A stretch of 64,000 nucleotides of DNA, taken from Cristatella mucedo. Lineage: Eukaryota > Bryozoa > Phylactolaemata > Cristatellidae. Where the stretch lies: NCBI GenBank assembly GCA_009760855.2, contig WPIO01000274.1, positions 1-64,000 of the forward strand, in the 5' to 3' direction. Below the pieces are notes generated by a model that saw only the letters and a list, made by a program, of their open reading frames with translations, was not told the DNA's origin and did not search any database. The translations under genes were made by a program, and so were the position numbers. Positions within the stretch are counted from its first letter, which is position 1. Each line of letters starts with the position of its first letter. Positions 34,116 through 44,734 of this stretch are shown in pieces.

Positions 34116-34223
34116 TTGCAGGTGCTGCGTCTTAATGACAACTGCCTGAACACTTACCCTACTGGTACCCTCGGTTTGAAGAGTCTTCGAGAACTCGACC
34201 TATCAAATGACTGGCATGGCTGG
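34116..34223 (+). CDS. LRR exon preceding the Roc domain exon (36 codons)
   Basis: 108-bp exon, phase 0/0. The acceptor is a long pyrimidine tract ending ctctctttag, and the donor is gtaagt. It encodes LQVLRLNDNCLNTYPTGTLG, then LKSLRELDLSNDWHGW. The start at 34116 is chosen over the AG at 34121 because Leu-Gln-Val-Leu gives exact LRR spacing; the shorter form would break it. It continues in frame into the exon at 41837 (AFAGHGNMITELPDEVV), completing the repeat DLSND...ITELPDEV. It is less similar to the W and R exons than they are to each other, so it is a stable, older LRR exon. Confidence 0.85.
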
Positions 34224-34454
34224 GTAAGTCCTTAAATACAAATGAATGCTTTTATGCTGGGACATTCAGCTAGAGTAGGTGTCCTTAATTTAACCTCGGC
34301 TGCTTACACACATAGAGTGTTTTTAATTCTTAATTTGCAGATCAAGCTGAATGATCTCGTTCTGTTGCAGTCGGATTTGTTAGTTTTGGACTAACCATCT
34401 TCAGAGTCTTGTGACAGTTTGTGGAGCTTACATCTCCTTCTGAATTAAAAACAA

Positions 34455-34850
34455 ACAGTAATAACAAGATCACTAGTAATATATTGGTATAGCACCTACA
34501 TAGAACTTACTCTTCTTCGAGGCACTTTATGTTTGCTGCGATGGAAGCATGATCACATGGTTAGTGATATCAATGATATCAAGCATTCCCTTGTTAGAGT
34601 TGACACGCTCAGGTTCAGCAATGCAAACAAAGTTAGTGGCAGCATGCACAGCGTTAGCTAACCTAAGCACACAAAGAAAGAATCACGTCGACACTGTAAA
34701 ATCTGTGATAAATAAATGCATTTTTAGCTTCGTCTAAAATGTCGTCCATCAGGAAATGTCATTACCGACGTCAGAAGTGAGTTCCAGGCTATGAGAGCTT
34801 ACAAATTAAAGGCATAGTGACCAAATGTGTGAGGTTTGAACCAGCTATAT
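34455..34850 (-). mobile_element. LINE family B 3' end, decayed
   Basis: On the - strand: C-terminal codons, 3' UTR (gtagcatgc-type blocks, gttagtggcagcatgcacag), and the terminal stem-loop near 34490-34530 with an AT-rich tail. It lies just after the donor side of the 34.2-kb exon, inside the 7.6-kb intron. Confidence 0.65.
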
Positions 34851-35127
34851 GTAAACGATTGTATACAGAAAAGCTGGTATTACTATGCTTAGCCTGGGTT
34901 GGAGAGGAGATCTGACAGGTAGGCTAGAGCCGAAGAATGAAGGGACTTAAAAGTGAGTAACAGAACCTTGAAGTTTATGTGCTGATTTACTGAGTGCTAG
35001 CTCAGGTTGGCGAGAAGTGGTCTGATGTGGCAACTGTGAAGCTCAAGACAGACACGATTAGCTACAGAGTTTGCAACAATTTTAAGTGCCTGATTAGAGG
35101 CCCAGTGACCAGCAACCTGAGAGTTGC
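34851..35127 (-). mobile_element. Probable LINE reverse transcriptase remnant
   Basis: Similar to 38.75-38.99 kb (shared agtgagtaacagaaccttgaagt, gattagctacag-like blocks). It probably belongs to the region upstream of a LINE C-terminus in antisense, but is too decayed to translate. Confidence 0.4.
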
Positions 35128-35312
35128 ATGTGTCGAGGCTGGATGGCCCGCCACAGCTTGGCTTCTTCGCATCTAGCTGAACTGTTGCATCAGCTTCAAT
35201 CTGTTCGAGCCCTCAGGTCCTGTGTGGATATTGAATTAACCGTTCCATTCCTCTGCTTAAAGACTGCTGGCGACAGAAGCTTTAGCTCTGCAGTTCGTAG
35301 ACTGTGGTTTAA
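35128..35312 (+). mobile_element. LINE family A C-terminal fragment
   Basis: + strand copy of the block HLAELLHQLQSVRALRSCVD, ELTVPFLCLKTAGDRSFSSA and RRLW. It ends abruptly at an inverted repeat (35319-35352), after which family B sequence starts. Confidence 0.75.
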
Positions 35313-35318
35313 AAGTTT

Positions 35319-35352
35319 ATCAGTTTATCACTTTATCATGTGATAAACTGAT
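35319..35352. repeat. Perfect inverted repeat at a LINE junction
   Basis: ATCAGTTTATCAC at 35319-35331 and its exact complement GTGATAAACTGAT at 35340-35352, separated by 8 bp. It lies exactly at the boundary between a family A fragment and a family B fragment, so it may mark the rearrangement that joined them. Confidence 0.8.
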
Positions 35353-35728
35353 GCTAAATTACTAGTCATGGGAAAACCCAGTGTGATTCAGAAATTGGAA
35401 AGGCTGGTGCTCAAAAGTGGCTCTGCCAGCACATCTACATTGAATCAGGTCGAAAAATTGGTGTCATGTTACAAAGTGACCTCTCGTTAGACGACCACAT
35501 CAGCTCCACAGTCAAATCTGCCTACTTTCAGCTTCATAACAATGCTAAAATTCGGGCTTGTTTGGATAAGGATACCACGTCTAAGTTGGTCCATGCATTT
35601 GTGAAGTCCCGACCTGACTTCTGTAACTCGCTGCTGGCTGGCCTACCGACATGGGAAATCAGGCGATTACAGGTGGTGCAAAACTCGGAAGCTAGGCTCG
35701 TCTGTCGTGAGCGTCACGGTTGCCACAT
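35349..35728 (+). mobile_element. LINE family B reverse transcriptase part, left of nested insertion
   Basis: Encodes the region after the catalytic motif: LLVMGKPSVIQKLERL, SDLSLDDHISSTVKSAYFQL, ARACLDKDTTSKLVHAF-like block, DFCNSLLAGLP, IRRLQVVQNSEARLVC. It is cut at the codons for Cys-His by a family A insertion, and the same element continues at 36255. Confidence 0.85.
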
Positions 35729-36254
35729 GTAATGTAATGTATGTAATGTATCTCCGTCAGTAACTCCACAAAGTCATAAAGACCATGTGGGTGTTACGCA
35801 GGAGAGTTTTCTATAGCCCATTCACAGCCCAAGCGGCTTTCGGTAGGCATTCGGTAGCCAACAGACTTCGTCTCACGCAACAAAGAAAAAGTGGGAAGCA
35901 CAGCAGAGTTAGGAGAGCAGTTGAGGTAGTGAGTAGCATAGAAGTAGCAGCTCAGGACCGCTGAAAAAGATGTGCCATAGTCGGCAGTTGGAGAGTAGAT
36001 GTCGTTGCATAAGAATTGTGGAAGCGAGTTCCACAGTCTAGGACCTGCAGAGCTAAAGCTTCTGTCGCCAACTGTCTTTAAGCGGAGGAATGGGACAGCT
36101 AATTCATTGTCCACACAGGACCTGAGGGTGCGAAAATGCTGAAACTGATGCAGCAGTTCAGCTAGGTACGAAGGAGCATAGCCGTGGCGGGCCTTGTGGG
36201 TCAGCCTAAGAACTTTGCTCTGCATCCTTTGCTCAACCGGCAACCATTCTAGCT
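35729..36254 (-). mobile_element. LINE family A fragment nested in family B
   Basis: About 525 bp on the - strand, open across most of its C-terminal reverse transcriptase region (ELEWLPVEQRMQSKVLRLTH; KTVGDRSFSSAGPRLWNSLP). Its 3' end carries a clear tail of ACATT units (plus strand taatgtaatgtatgtaatgt, 35730-35749). It splits the family B copy at 35728/36255. The 5' truncation point is close to that of the fragment in the tandem units. Confidence 0.9.
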
Positions 36255-36830
36255 CTCGCACCACCTCTCGCCGATCTGCTCTGGCTACCAGTCAAGCAAC
36301 GGATCGACTTCAGAGTTGGTCGCTCACTTTTAGGTCACTCCATTCTTTGGCTAGAGCCTATCCCTCAGATCTACTGCCCCACCAGGCCAAACCTCGCAAA
36401 ACCTGCTATTCGGAATCCAACAGTCTAGAAATACCTCGTACAAACCTTAAAACCTTTGGAGACCGTGCATTTAGTTCGCATGCTCCAAAAGCCTGGAACT
36501 CTCTCCCGACTTGCGTCAGAATATCCCCTAACTTGACCATATTTAAAAATAATTTAAAAACACCTATTTAGGACAGAATTTAGTGGGTCCCTGTGATTCC
36601 TCCTTCATGTGCTTATGCGTGCTGACACTACATGCTGCCACTAACCACATTTGCATGCTTACCTTGTGCATGTCACCCATAACCACTTTGTTCATGTCGT
36701 TTATCAAGCATGATATTACTTGCGATTCAATCGAGTTTCACCTTGCAGCAAATCTAAAGCGCCTAGAAAGAGATTGAGTTCTTTGAGGGCGCTTTATCAA
36801 ATGCATTGAAATTAATATTAACATGCTTTG
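36255..36830 (+). mobile_element. LINE family B C-terminal and 3' part, right of nested insertion
   Basis: Resumes with the LADLLWLPVKQRIDF region (frameshifted), SLTFRSLHSLARAYPSDLLP, SLEIPRTNLKTFGDRAFSSH and PKAWNSLPTC, then a 3' UTR and the terminal stem-loop aaagcgcctagaaagagatt with ttctttgagggcgcttt (36757-36796). Confidence 0.85.
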
Positions 36831-37473
36831 GTAGTGATAGCTGTTAATCATATGCCAATAATTGAATGAGCCTGTTATTTGGCTCTCTTTTATTAGCTTT
36901 AGTTCAGCCCTCCACTAACTTGATTGTATTGGTCAGGATCTCTGTGTGACTGTTCTGTTTCCTGCTCGACAGTTAGCATATAGTTCACTGTGTTAGAGAA
37001 TGTGGGGATAACTGCACCTAGTGAAATGACGGATCTCGCTGTGTTACTCTGCAGGTAACAGGTGCAGAGTAACGTGCCGAGCCGCCTTAGGCTATTGGCC
37101 AGGCAGTTCGATGAGTGAGGACAGCTCAAAAAGCCATTTTGAAATTCGGACGTCCAAAATCCGTGCCGAAGCTTAGTGGGTATGCTGCCAGCACCAACGC
37201 CGGTTGGACCTCTCTCTAGTCAATGGTTCGGGGTCATTATCGATAATATTGAGAAATTGTGCAGTCATTCACGGCTAGTATATGCATTTATAACAACAAT
37301 TAGCTATTAATTAAGCTCTTTTTAAGGTGTCTAATTATATTGCTAGTCACTTTAATGATGTTGACAAGTGAGGTAGTTGCAAACTTTTAGGTCAGGGAAA
37401 GCTGAATGTTGGCAAGTCACTGGTACAGCTGTCTGTGTCAGCTCCTTGGAAATTATAGTTCAACATAGCATAG

Positions 37474-37540
<67 letters not shown>

Positions 37541-37547
37541 CAGAGAA

Positions 37548-37580
<33 letters not shown>

Positions 37581-38465
37581 ACTCTGTCAAACGAGAACAT
37601 AAGTACCTAAACCTGCCCCCTTGTTTTGTACACTTTTTAGAGATTAATATGATTACATTTGAACAGTTGACTTTAAACATTACACTTGAAACTATAACAA
37701 GAGAAACGATAAGAACTATAACAAGAGAAACGATAAGCTTATGTAGAATAATAAGGCTCTCTTATGGAACCTTGCAAATAAATAACATTAGTGCATGCCT
37801 GACATGAACTTTTTAGTATTTAAATCAAGTTTATTTGTCTCAGCTGCATACAACTAGGCTCCTCCAGTAAATTCTGGTTTATTCTTGAGAAAATTTGCGT
37901 TGTATACTCAGAAGAGCTATGTCGGCAATAATTTGGTTAGTTGTTAACCATCTCCAACCAGTCATTTATTCCACTGTTCCTTACTGAAGTTATCAATAAT
38001 GGCCTCTCTACACGTTATTCCTATGACAGAGTATGCAAAAAAACACTTGCATGGTAAATATTTGGCATAATGCGGCTTTAATACTATGGAAGTTAGTTGA
38101 CCGTTCCATAGTGGCTTGAGAACGAACCACGAACAGCTCCTGTCAACTTTAACTCTGCCTTAATACGATTAATTAATGGCTGTTTATACAACTGAGGGCA
38201 GATTAGACAATGCAGATAAAATTATCCCATTCATGCTTTTGCAGCAGTTACCATATTTATATGTCCTTATGGTGTGTTTTCATAGTTTGGCTCATACTCA
38301 AATGATCTATGGTTGACCGTGATGACAAGCATGTGCAATAAATATTGCTACTTAAAAAATTGGGTTGCAAGTTGGACAATCGCAGGCACTTTGCATGTCT
38401 GCTACTTGCTTGAAGCAATGATAAAAACTATTAAGACATATGTATCGTACCTTAACATAACTTAA
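36831..38465. other. Intron segment with (GA)n microsatellite and small repeats
   Basis: Contains a perfect 11-bp inverted repeat GTTACTCTGCA/TGCAGAGTAAC at 37043-37073, the (GA)n tract listed separately, and a 24-bp direct duplication (aactataacaagagaaacga) at 37688-37735. No exon seen. Confidence 0.5.
37470..37580. repeat. (GA)n microsatellite
   Basis: About 110 bp of GA dinucleotides interrupted by single A or C changes, inside the intron before the Roc exon. Frames reading Arg-Glu or Ser-Leu repeats across it are artefacts. Confidence 0.95.
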
Positions 38466-38995
38466 TTGCTTTATCAGTGCTTCATGTAGGCTGCTATAGA
38501 AGCATCTCAAATTAGAAGTTGCTTTAGCACTGTCTGCAAGAACAAGCAGATTCAGGAATTGTTTTATGAATCCACCAAAGTGTTTGTACCTAAGAGATTC
38601 TGTGTTGCTTCTTTTTCAACGTCAAATCAGGCAAATTCGTGATGTCAGTCAAGAGTGAATGCCAGGCTGGTGGAACCAACTAGGGACGTGTATAATTTCC
38701 AAGGGCCTTGATTTTGGTTAGACTCGTTGGAGGAAGTATGCCTACCTAGCCTTATTGCGAAGTAGTTCCCTTTTAAAGGTCAGAGTATGAGAATGAAAGT
38801 GCCTACAAGTGAGTGACAGAACCTTGAAGTAGATAGCAGCAGTTAGCATACATCTTAAATGCAGCCATTTCAAGACGAACTGCCGAGCTCTTATTGGGTA
38901 GCCTAATTGAAGCTCAATTGAAGACGCGTTTGGGGTTCTCCCAAGTTTCCATGGAAGCGTGATTGTGGCAGATGTGTGCTGCTTCTGTTAGAGGT
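38466..38995 (-). mobile_element. Decayed LINE remnants (family B-like)
   Basis: Short blocks match family B antisense sequence (gatgtcagtcaagagtgaat with gccaggct, like gatgttctgacgcaggtcgg with gttccaggct) and the remnant at 34.85-35.13 kb (agtgagtgacagaaccttga). Frames are destroyed. Confidence 0.4.
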
Positions 38996-39029
38996 GCCAT
39001 TCTCAGGATTGCACAGCCTGCATTAGCAT

Positions 39030-39262
39030 CGTGGTGAATGACAAGTTTGCATTTGACTTCGAGGCCTATGTACTCTGACCTTAAATGGCTTACCCCATAT
39101 GTCAGCCGTTGCTTGCGTCCTTCATACCTAGCTGAAGTGCTGCGCCAGTTTCAGCTTCCACGAGTTTTAAAGTTGGCTATAGGCAGTGAATTAGCTGTTC
39201 CATTCTCATTCTTCAAGCCTCTTGGGAACAGAAAATCTTTGCTGGCTGGTCCTCGCTAGGAC
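39030..39262 (+). mobile_element. LINE family A C-terminal fragment
   Basis: Open for about 70 codons: DLKWLTPYVSRCLRPSYLAE, VLRQFQLPRVL, GSELAVPFSFFKPLGNRKSL and LAGPR, matching the HHG-APSYLAELLHQFQ--RALRS and KT-GDRSFSSAGPR segments. 5'- and 3'-truncated. Confidence 0.75.
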
Positions 39263-40234
39263 CAAGCAATGCGAGCAAACAAAACTCCTACAGCTTCAGG
39301 CACATTTAGACACATTCACAGGGCAGGCAGGTTCAAGGAAATCTGCTTAAAGCAAGTCTTTAGCTGCACCTCATGTTAATGTTGTAAGGGGGGCCAGATC
39401 TGAGGAAGCAAAGCCGGCAGCAGCAGCATCAGGTTTTCGCCTTAACAACAGCTATTTCTCTATTCAGACGACTATGCTAAGCTTTACCTAATGCCTCAGG
39501 CTTTGCACAGCACGACTCTCGTGACACAACTTCCTAACAGAATAATTAATTATAGCAGACGTTTCCTAGTCTAAAAATCGACAAGAGTGACGCAGCCATG
39601 GACTCTCACATGGGTGTGACAAATAAGTAACAGTTTCCATCCTCTTTCTCATACGATATGAAATCCTTGCCTGCTGCAAAATGCTGCAGATCGACATGAC
39701 ATCTCAGAAGAACGTGTGCTCTGATTTCTGTCAGATAATACGTTCAAAATAAAAGCCGTCACGTAATATCTGTTTACACTTTTAGTATTTTAGGTACAGC
39801 GCTACATGGGCATAGTTTCAGTGCACCTACACTCTCTCGAACTCACTCTTTCTCTTCAAATCCCTTGGTGACAGTCATATATTCTAAGTCAATTACTGCA
39901 GTGCCGAAAATGCCATAATTTTTTACAATTTTTGTACTCTGGGAAAAATGAACGAATGGCTTTGCCTAAGGCTGCTTAATTGCCAAAACCCTTCATTTAT
40001 CCCGAAGGCCTTGCTGAAAGACCTCTTGCTTACGGTTGGCTTTAAGTGGCTATTCAACACTGAACTCAAAAGCAAAGATTGGAATCACTCTGCATCTGAT
40101 AATCGCTCAATGCACAAAAGGCGACATAAGTTTCAACGCACTTTAATGCTTGGTGGTAAGCTGTCACATCATCTAGCGTTTCTCCAAGTGTGAAACCACT
40201 ATGAAAGTCGATACAGCTAAAAGTTTAGGTCGCA
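39263..40234. other. Intron segment, nothing recognised
   Basis: Includes an 81-codon + strand frame at 39948-40193 with no recognisable motif and no splice support. Confidence 0.45.
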
Positions 40235-40710
40235 AGCAGGAAGAAACTAGGCCACTGCCGCCGACTATGAATATGGCTGCAAGGCAAGTTTAAAAGTTCC
40301 AGAGATTTGACCTAGTGTCTCATTAGCTAAAAGAGCTACGGTGGCTGCCAGTGGATCAACGGTTACAGGACGAAGTTCTTACGCTGATCCACAAGGCCTG
40401 CCACGGCTTAGCTTCTCCAGACCTAGCTGAAATGCTGCACAAGTTTCAACCTTCTCGGCCCCCCTCTCCTTGTATGGACAATGAATTAGCTTCTCCATGC
40501 CACTGCTTCAAGGCAGTTTGCGACAGAAGCTGTAGCTATGCAGGTCCTAGACTGTGGAAATCGCTTCCATAACTCTTGCACAACAACAACTACCCTTCTG
40601 CTACTGACTATGGCTCTCCCTTTTCAGCAGTTCTGAGCTGCAACTTCCATGCAACTCACTACCTCAACTGCTATCCTGACTCAATACTTTACTTATTCAA
40701 CTAGCTGCTT
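40235..40710 (+). mobile_element. LINE family A C-terminal and 3' fragment
   Basis: Starts with the family A linker (gccgactatgaatatggctg caag in two parts), then LKELRWLPVDQRLQDEV, LIHKACHGLASPDLAEMLHK, DNELASPCHCFKAVCDRSCS and PRLWKSLP, with an in-frame stop before the terminal block (NYPSATDYGS-FSAVLSCNFHATHYLNC-like). Confidence 0.8.
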
Positions 40711-40869
40711 CAATAAGCTTATTCAAGTAGCTGCTCTACCGACTCGTCTACATGCCCAAAGCCTCGGGCAGTTATTCGGCATCGGCAGAAGGAACAGTCA
40801 AAAATGCATCTTTGCTCCATAGTAAATATGTAGGTCACTTAAAGGTCATTTTCTTCATGATAATAACAA

Positions 40870-41240
40870 CAATATTGATGCATACCCTCTGAGAACTTAA
40901 TATCTTTATTGGCACTTTAAGTTTGATGCAAAGGAAGCACGACCGAATGATTAGTGGCATCATGCTCAATAAAAAAGAAGTATAACATGGTTGGAGGAGA
41001 CGAGCACATTGTCAGGATGCACAGGTAGTTAGTGGCTGTGGGCACAGTGTCAGCAGGCTTAAGCAGATATGGACAAATTACAGACCCACTAAATACTATC
41101 TAAAATGTATGAGTTTTAGTTCTCTTTTTAAATTTTCACAAGTTAGGAGATTTCGTGACACATATCCATATGAACCGAAGGCGTGCTCTCCAAAGGATTT
41201 AAGATTTTACTTTTTATTGTATGCTAAGAAAGCCCTGGCA
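40870..41240 (-). mobile_element. LINE family B 3' end, antisense, just upstream of the Roc exon
   Basis: An AT-rich tail and diverged stem-loop lie at 40870-40915 (ccctctgagaacttaatatc), followed on the plus strand by antisense 3' UTR and terminal codons. It ends about 600 bp before the Roc-COR exon acceptor. Confidence 0.65.
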
Positions 41241-41836
41241 TGGCACTTATTTTTTAGTATTTAGTAATGAAAACTAGAGTTAATTTTTGAGTCGCTTGGA
41301 GGAGCTGGCGATTTAGTACCTTTACTCATGGTTTAGTTCAGCCCTTCAGGAAAAACAGACTTTCCTGCCGATGGTAAACTAATCTACAGTTTTATAGAGG
41401 TGTGTCTAGGCTTTTTATGGAACTGCTAACATGGCACTTATTTTTATATTTAAATGAAAACCAGAGCCTCTTGAATGCTGTTTTTTTGCTTGAGAGAATG
41501 TATGCTGTCTGTTCCCTCTTGAATGCCTCTTTTTGCTTGAGAGAATGTATGCCGTCTACTTGTAAAACCTAGGTTTTATGTAATTTAATTAGTTTAAACA
41601 ACAATGTAATTAGTAATTAAGTATCTCCAGTCAGGTATGTATTTCACTGCTCATTGCGGAATTCTATGTGTAATAGTAACGATAAATAATTGCCCAGCAG
41701 CTTATTTGTACGGCTACGTCTGCTAGCATAATATGCATGAAAGAATATTACATTATTTGCCTCTGCTAGTGCCAAGTCGTTTTTTGACAATTTTCTGTTG
41801 ACAATTTCGGTTGAGCTCTCTCTTGTTTTGCTTTAG
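41241..41836 (+). other. Intron end before the Roc-COR exon
   Basis: AT-rich, with an imperfect direct duplication of about 52 bp (ctcttgaatgc...gagagaatgtatgc) at 41465-41562. It ends in the acceptor tgttttgctttag at 41824-41836. Confidence 0.55.
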
Positions 41837-43673
41837 GCGTTTGCTGGACATGGAAACATGATAACTGAGCTGCCAGATGAAGTTGTTCATACCTCACTGA
41901 CCAATCTCTCATTGGAAGGCAATCCAATGGTTTTTCCACCTAGTGAGGTGTGTGACCAGGGAATTAAAGCTATTCGGCAGTACTTCCGAGATAGCAGTCA
42001 GGGGAAGGAATCGCTATGCAATGATACTATCAACATGCTTGGAGACACGGGAGCAGGAAAGACTAGCATCGTTCAGTCGTTACTCTTCGGCCGGCCATCC
42101 ACTGCTGCAGCTGACGATAGAACTCGTGTGATAGATCAGAGCCTTGTAAACATTGAAAATCAGATCATAAATGTGAATGACTTTGGTGGACATGAAATTT
42201 ATCAAACAGTGGTTCCAATATTTTTGCCTTCCAATGGACTTTGCATAATTGCGTTCGACGTATTCAAAAACCTTAAGAAGCAGAAGGAGCAGGTAAACAA
42301 GTGGCTTATGACGATATTTGCTAAATCAACCGAGATACGAGTTATCGTAGTTGGCACGCATTCCGATCTTCTTGTTGAACCAGGCCAACTAAAGGTTGTG
42401 GAAGAAGAGATGGAGAAGTACGTAAAAGAAATTCAGCTGTCTGCTGAAGAAGAGCTTACATTTCATATAAATGCACTTGAATCAAGTCCGGATTCCTCCA
42501 AAACTAACGTCGACTTCCTCAAACAGCATCTTGAAAATATAAAAGATGCTGACATTCAAGTCACAACGATGAGCTGCAAAGACAGAGGTGAAAATCGCAT
42601 AGGTGAATTGAGATCATTAATCAAGAAAAAACTAAAGGCCTCGGAGCAATATCCTGCAACATGGTGTCATATTATGAAAGAAATAAGGGGCCTTAAGTCA
42701 GACGATGACAACTATCGACCATATTTGGAATGGGAGCAGGTCAGAAAAGTTTATGCAAGACACTTGGAGCCGGAGCCGGACGACTCCACACTGAAAGCTA
42801 TACTTAGATCTCTCGTATCTACATCCCAGATTATATGGCTAGAGAGCTCTTCGTCTCTTAAACACTTAGTTTTCAATCAACCTCAACGAATTGTTGACGA
42901 TTTAAAGAAGATATTGCATCACAAATATTCCGAAAGTCATAAAAACGACTACTATTACCAAGACTGTATGAATTTATATCGTCAATGGGAACTTCATAGA
43001 GATTTCTTTGCCCAGTTGCTGGGAAGTGAACATGTCAATGCTGTCAGCGATTTTATGCAACATTTTCACATGATCGCCAAGTCTTCTGAGGAAAAGTACA
43101 TCTTGACTGCCAATCTCCCTGAGCAGCCTCCTTCTAGGCTGCAAGAGTGGCTAAGAAAGGCAGCTGAAGATCCTCCTGTTTGCTTGCGGCTCAGCTTCTT
43201 GAGAGATCTCATGCCACTTGCTTTCTTTCCAACGAACCTTGCATCAATGTTATCCTGGCTGTTTTCGGAAAAAGCTGAGCCAGAATTCTGGAAGGATGGT
43301 ATGCTTGTCAAACTGCATGGTGTACCTATAATAATGAGACGTAACAAGAGTGCTTTGGAATTGGTGGCATTTTCAACAGCTGGCAAGAATGAAGTCTGGA
43401 GACCTTTAAATTCCTTGCTTGACTGCATCACTAAGAATGTGGCAATGTCGTGGAAAGGCGTCAAACCGATGTGTACGCTTATCTGCCCTGGATCGAGATA
43501 CCTGGAGAGCCTGCTTCCAACGGACCAACCACCTCTGGGACGTTTAGTGGATTGGAATGAACTGGCGAAAAACGGGCAAACTAGAGCTGAGATTACACTA
43601 CATTCAAGAACCTGGTATTGCAACAAGTGCTGCTATGAAATACCTTTGATGTGGATGTATCTACAACAGCCAG
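41837..43673 (+). CDS. Roco protein: last LRR, Roc GTPase and COR domain exon
   Basis: Large exon of 612 codons plus one base. Acceptor tgctttag is at 41829-41836. The probable donor is CCAG|gtatga at 43673/43674 (phase 1); if unspliced the frame would stop at 43691-43693. Exon residues 1-45 finish the LRRs (ITELPDEVV; LTNLSLEGNPMVFPPSEVC). The Roc GTPase follows at about 65-257: P-loop GDTGAGKT at 69-76 (42041-42064), switch II DFGGHE at 115-120 with His in place of the Gln seen in Ras, GTHSD at 173-177 (G4, guanine specificity) and SCKD at 246-249 (G5). COR runs from about 272 (YPATWCHIMKEI) to the exon end, with WKDGMLVKLHGVP and a late Cys-x-x-Cys. Roc-COR acts as a GTP-dependent dimerising switch. 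Upstream LRR exons join in phase 0. Any C-terminal effector domain would lie in exons not found here. Frame fully intact. Confidence 0.93.
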
Positions 43674-43693
43674 GTATGACCACACATCGTTAG

Positions 43694-44204
43694 TGCTCTA
43701 CTCGTGAGATAATCTTCGTGAGCCTTAAAATGGGTCACGTTTAGACAAGGCTTTGTTGACCTTGGAGACTTGTAGTACGTCCTGATTTTATTATTGCTTT
43801 CACTCTACCCCAGTTCGACTAATGGACTGATATGGTGCTTTGCCTTAGGTGATGCACTTTAGTCTCTCCGTTGTATTATCTGATTTAGTCTCTGGTTCTA
43901 GGTAGGTTCTGCAACTTTCTTAAGAGCTGGTGCCCATACGATACTGTTTATTTAACGTATAAACTCAGCAAAATCTGTTTTGTGTACCTCTCCACTATGT
44001 TCTGTGCAGTTTTCGGCCGTTAAACAGACCGTAAACTAACTCACTGTTGGACTCGGAGGGGTCACCCTGACCAGTCAGCCTAATAGCTGCAGAAGTATTA
44101 CTGGTCGGCCTGTCAGGATTATTGTCTGCTTAAGCTGTCTCTTTCATTTGAAGACTTATGCAGCCTGCTTTATTTGTGCAGCAGGTAACCGTAATAAGAG
44201 TAAT
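43694..44204. other. Sequence after the Roc-COR exon, no further exon found
   Basis: No obvious coding exon, polyadenylation signal or repeat. Either an intron to distant exons or, if the exon is not spliced at 43673, a 3' UTR. Confidence 0.45.
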
Positions 44205-44560
44205 AATAATACATTGTATATAGAGCCCTCAGAGAACCCAATCTCGGTCTAGGCTCTTTACATTTGCTCCAAAAGAAGCACGTTCGAGTGGTTAGTGGTA
44301 GCATGCTCTACGGCAACAAGTATAGCATGGTTAGAAATGACATGCTTAGAGTCAGCATGCAAATATTGTTAGTGGTAGCTTGCACAGCCTCAGACAGTGT
44401 AAGCACGTAATGGACGAATCACGTGGACCTAGTAAAAGCTGTGATAAATAGATGTGTTTGCAGTTTCTTTTTAAATTCAGTCAAGTCAGGGGATGTAAGT
44501 AGTTCGGGCTGCTAGCCTGCATTCATGCAGGCATAATGAGACCTTACGTCACTTGGGACA
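44205..44560 (-). mobile_element. LINE family B 3' end, antisense
   Basis: Begins with (ATT)n in antisense (aataataataca), then the terminal stem-loop (agccctcagagaacccaatc, tcggtctaggctcttt) and 3' UTR blocks (gttagtggtagcatgctct, gttagtggtagcttgcacag). It ends near the decayed C-terminal codons. Confidence 0.75.
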
Positions 44561-44734
44561 AAACTGAAAACGTTGCCCTCCCTTGTCATAAAGTGATGCA
44601 AAATAGCTCCACCACAGAAGTAACTTTAAACACTCATATAGCAGCCCTATCGAGTCGAGAAAGTTTTATTAACCGCAGTACATGTTAAAGGTATCTAACG
44701 CAGCTTTAACCTGTGTGAATTTTTATCCTTGAAC

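Noticed and set aside
34122..34223. Alternative start of the 34.1-kb exon at the second AG (34121)
   Set aside because: It would remove Leu-Gln and break the LxxLxL spacing of the repeat; the AG at 34115 has the better pyrimidine tract.
37377..37680. Arg-Glu-rich and Ser-Leu-rich frames
   Set aside because: Produced by the (GA)n microsatellite.
43066..43626. 186-codon - strand frame inside the COR exon
   Set aside because: Antisense shadow of a long, well-supported coding exon; its translation has no domain signature.
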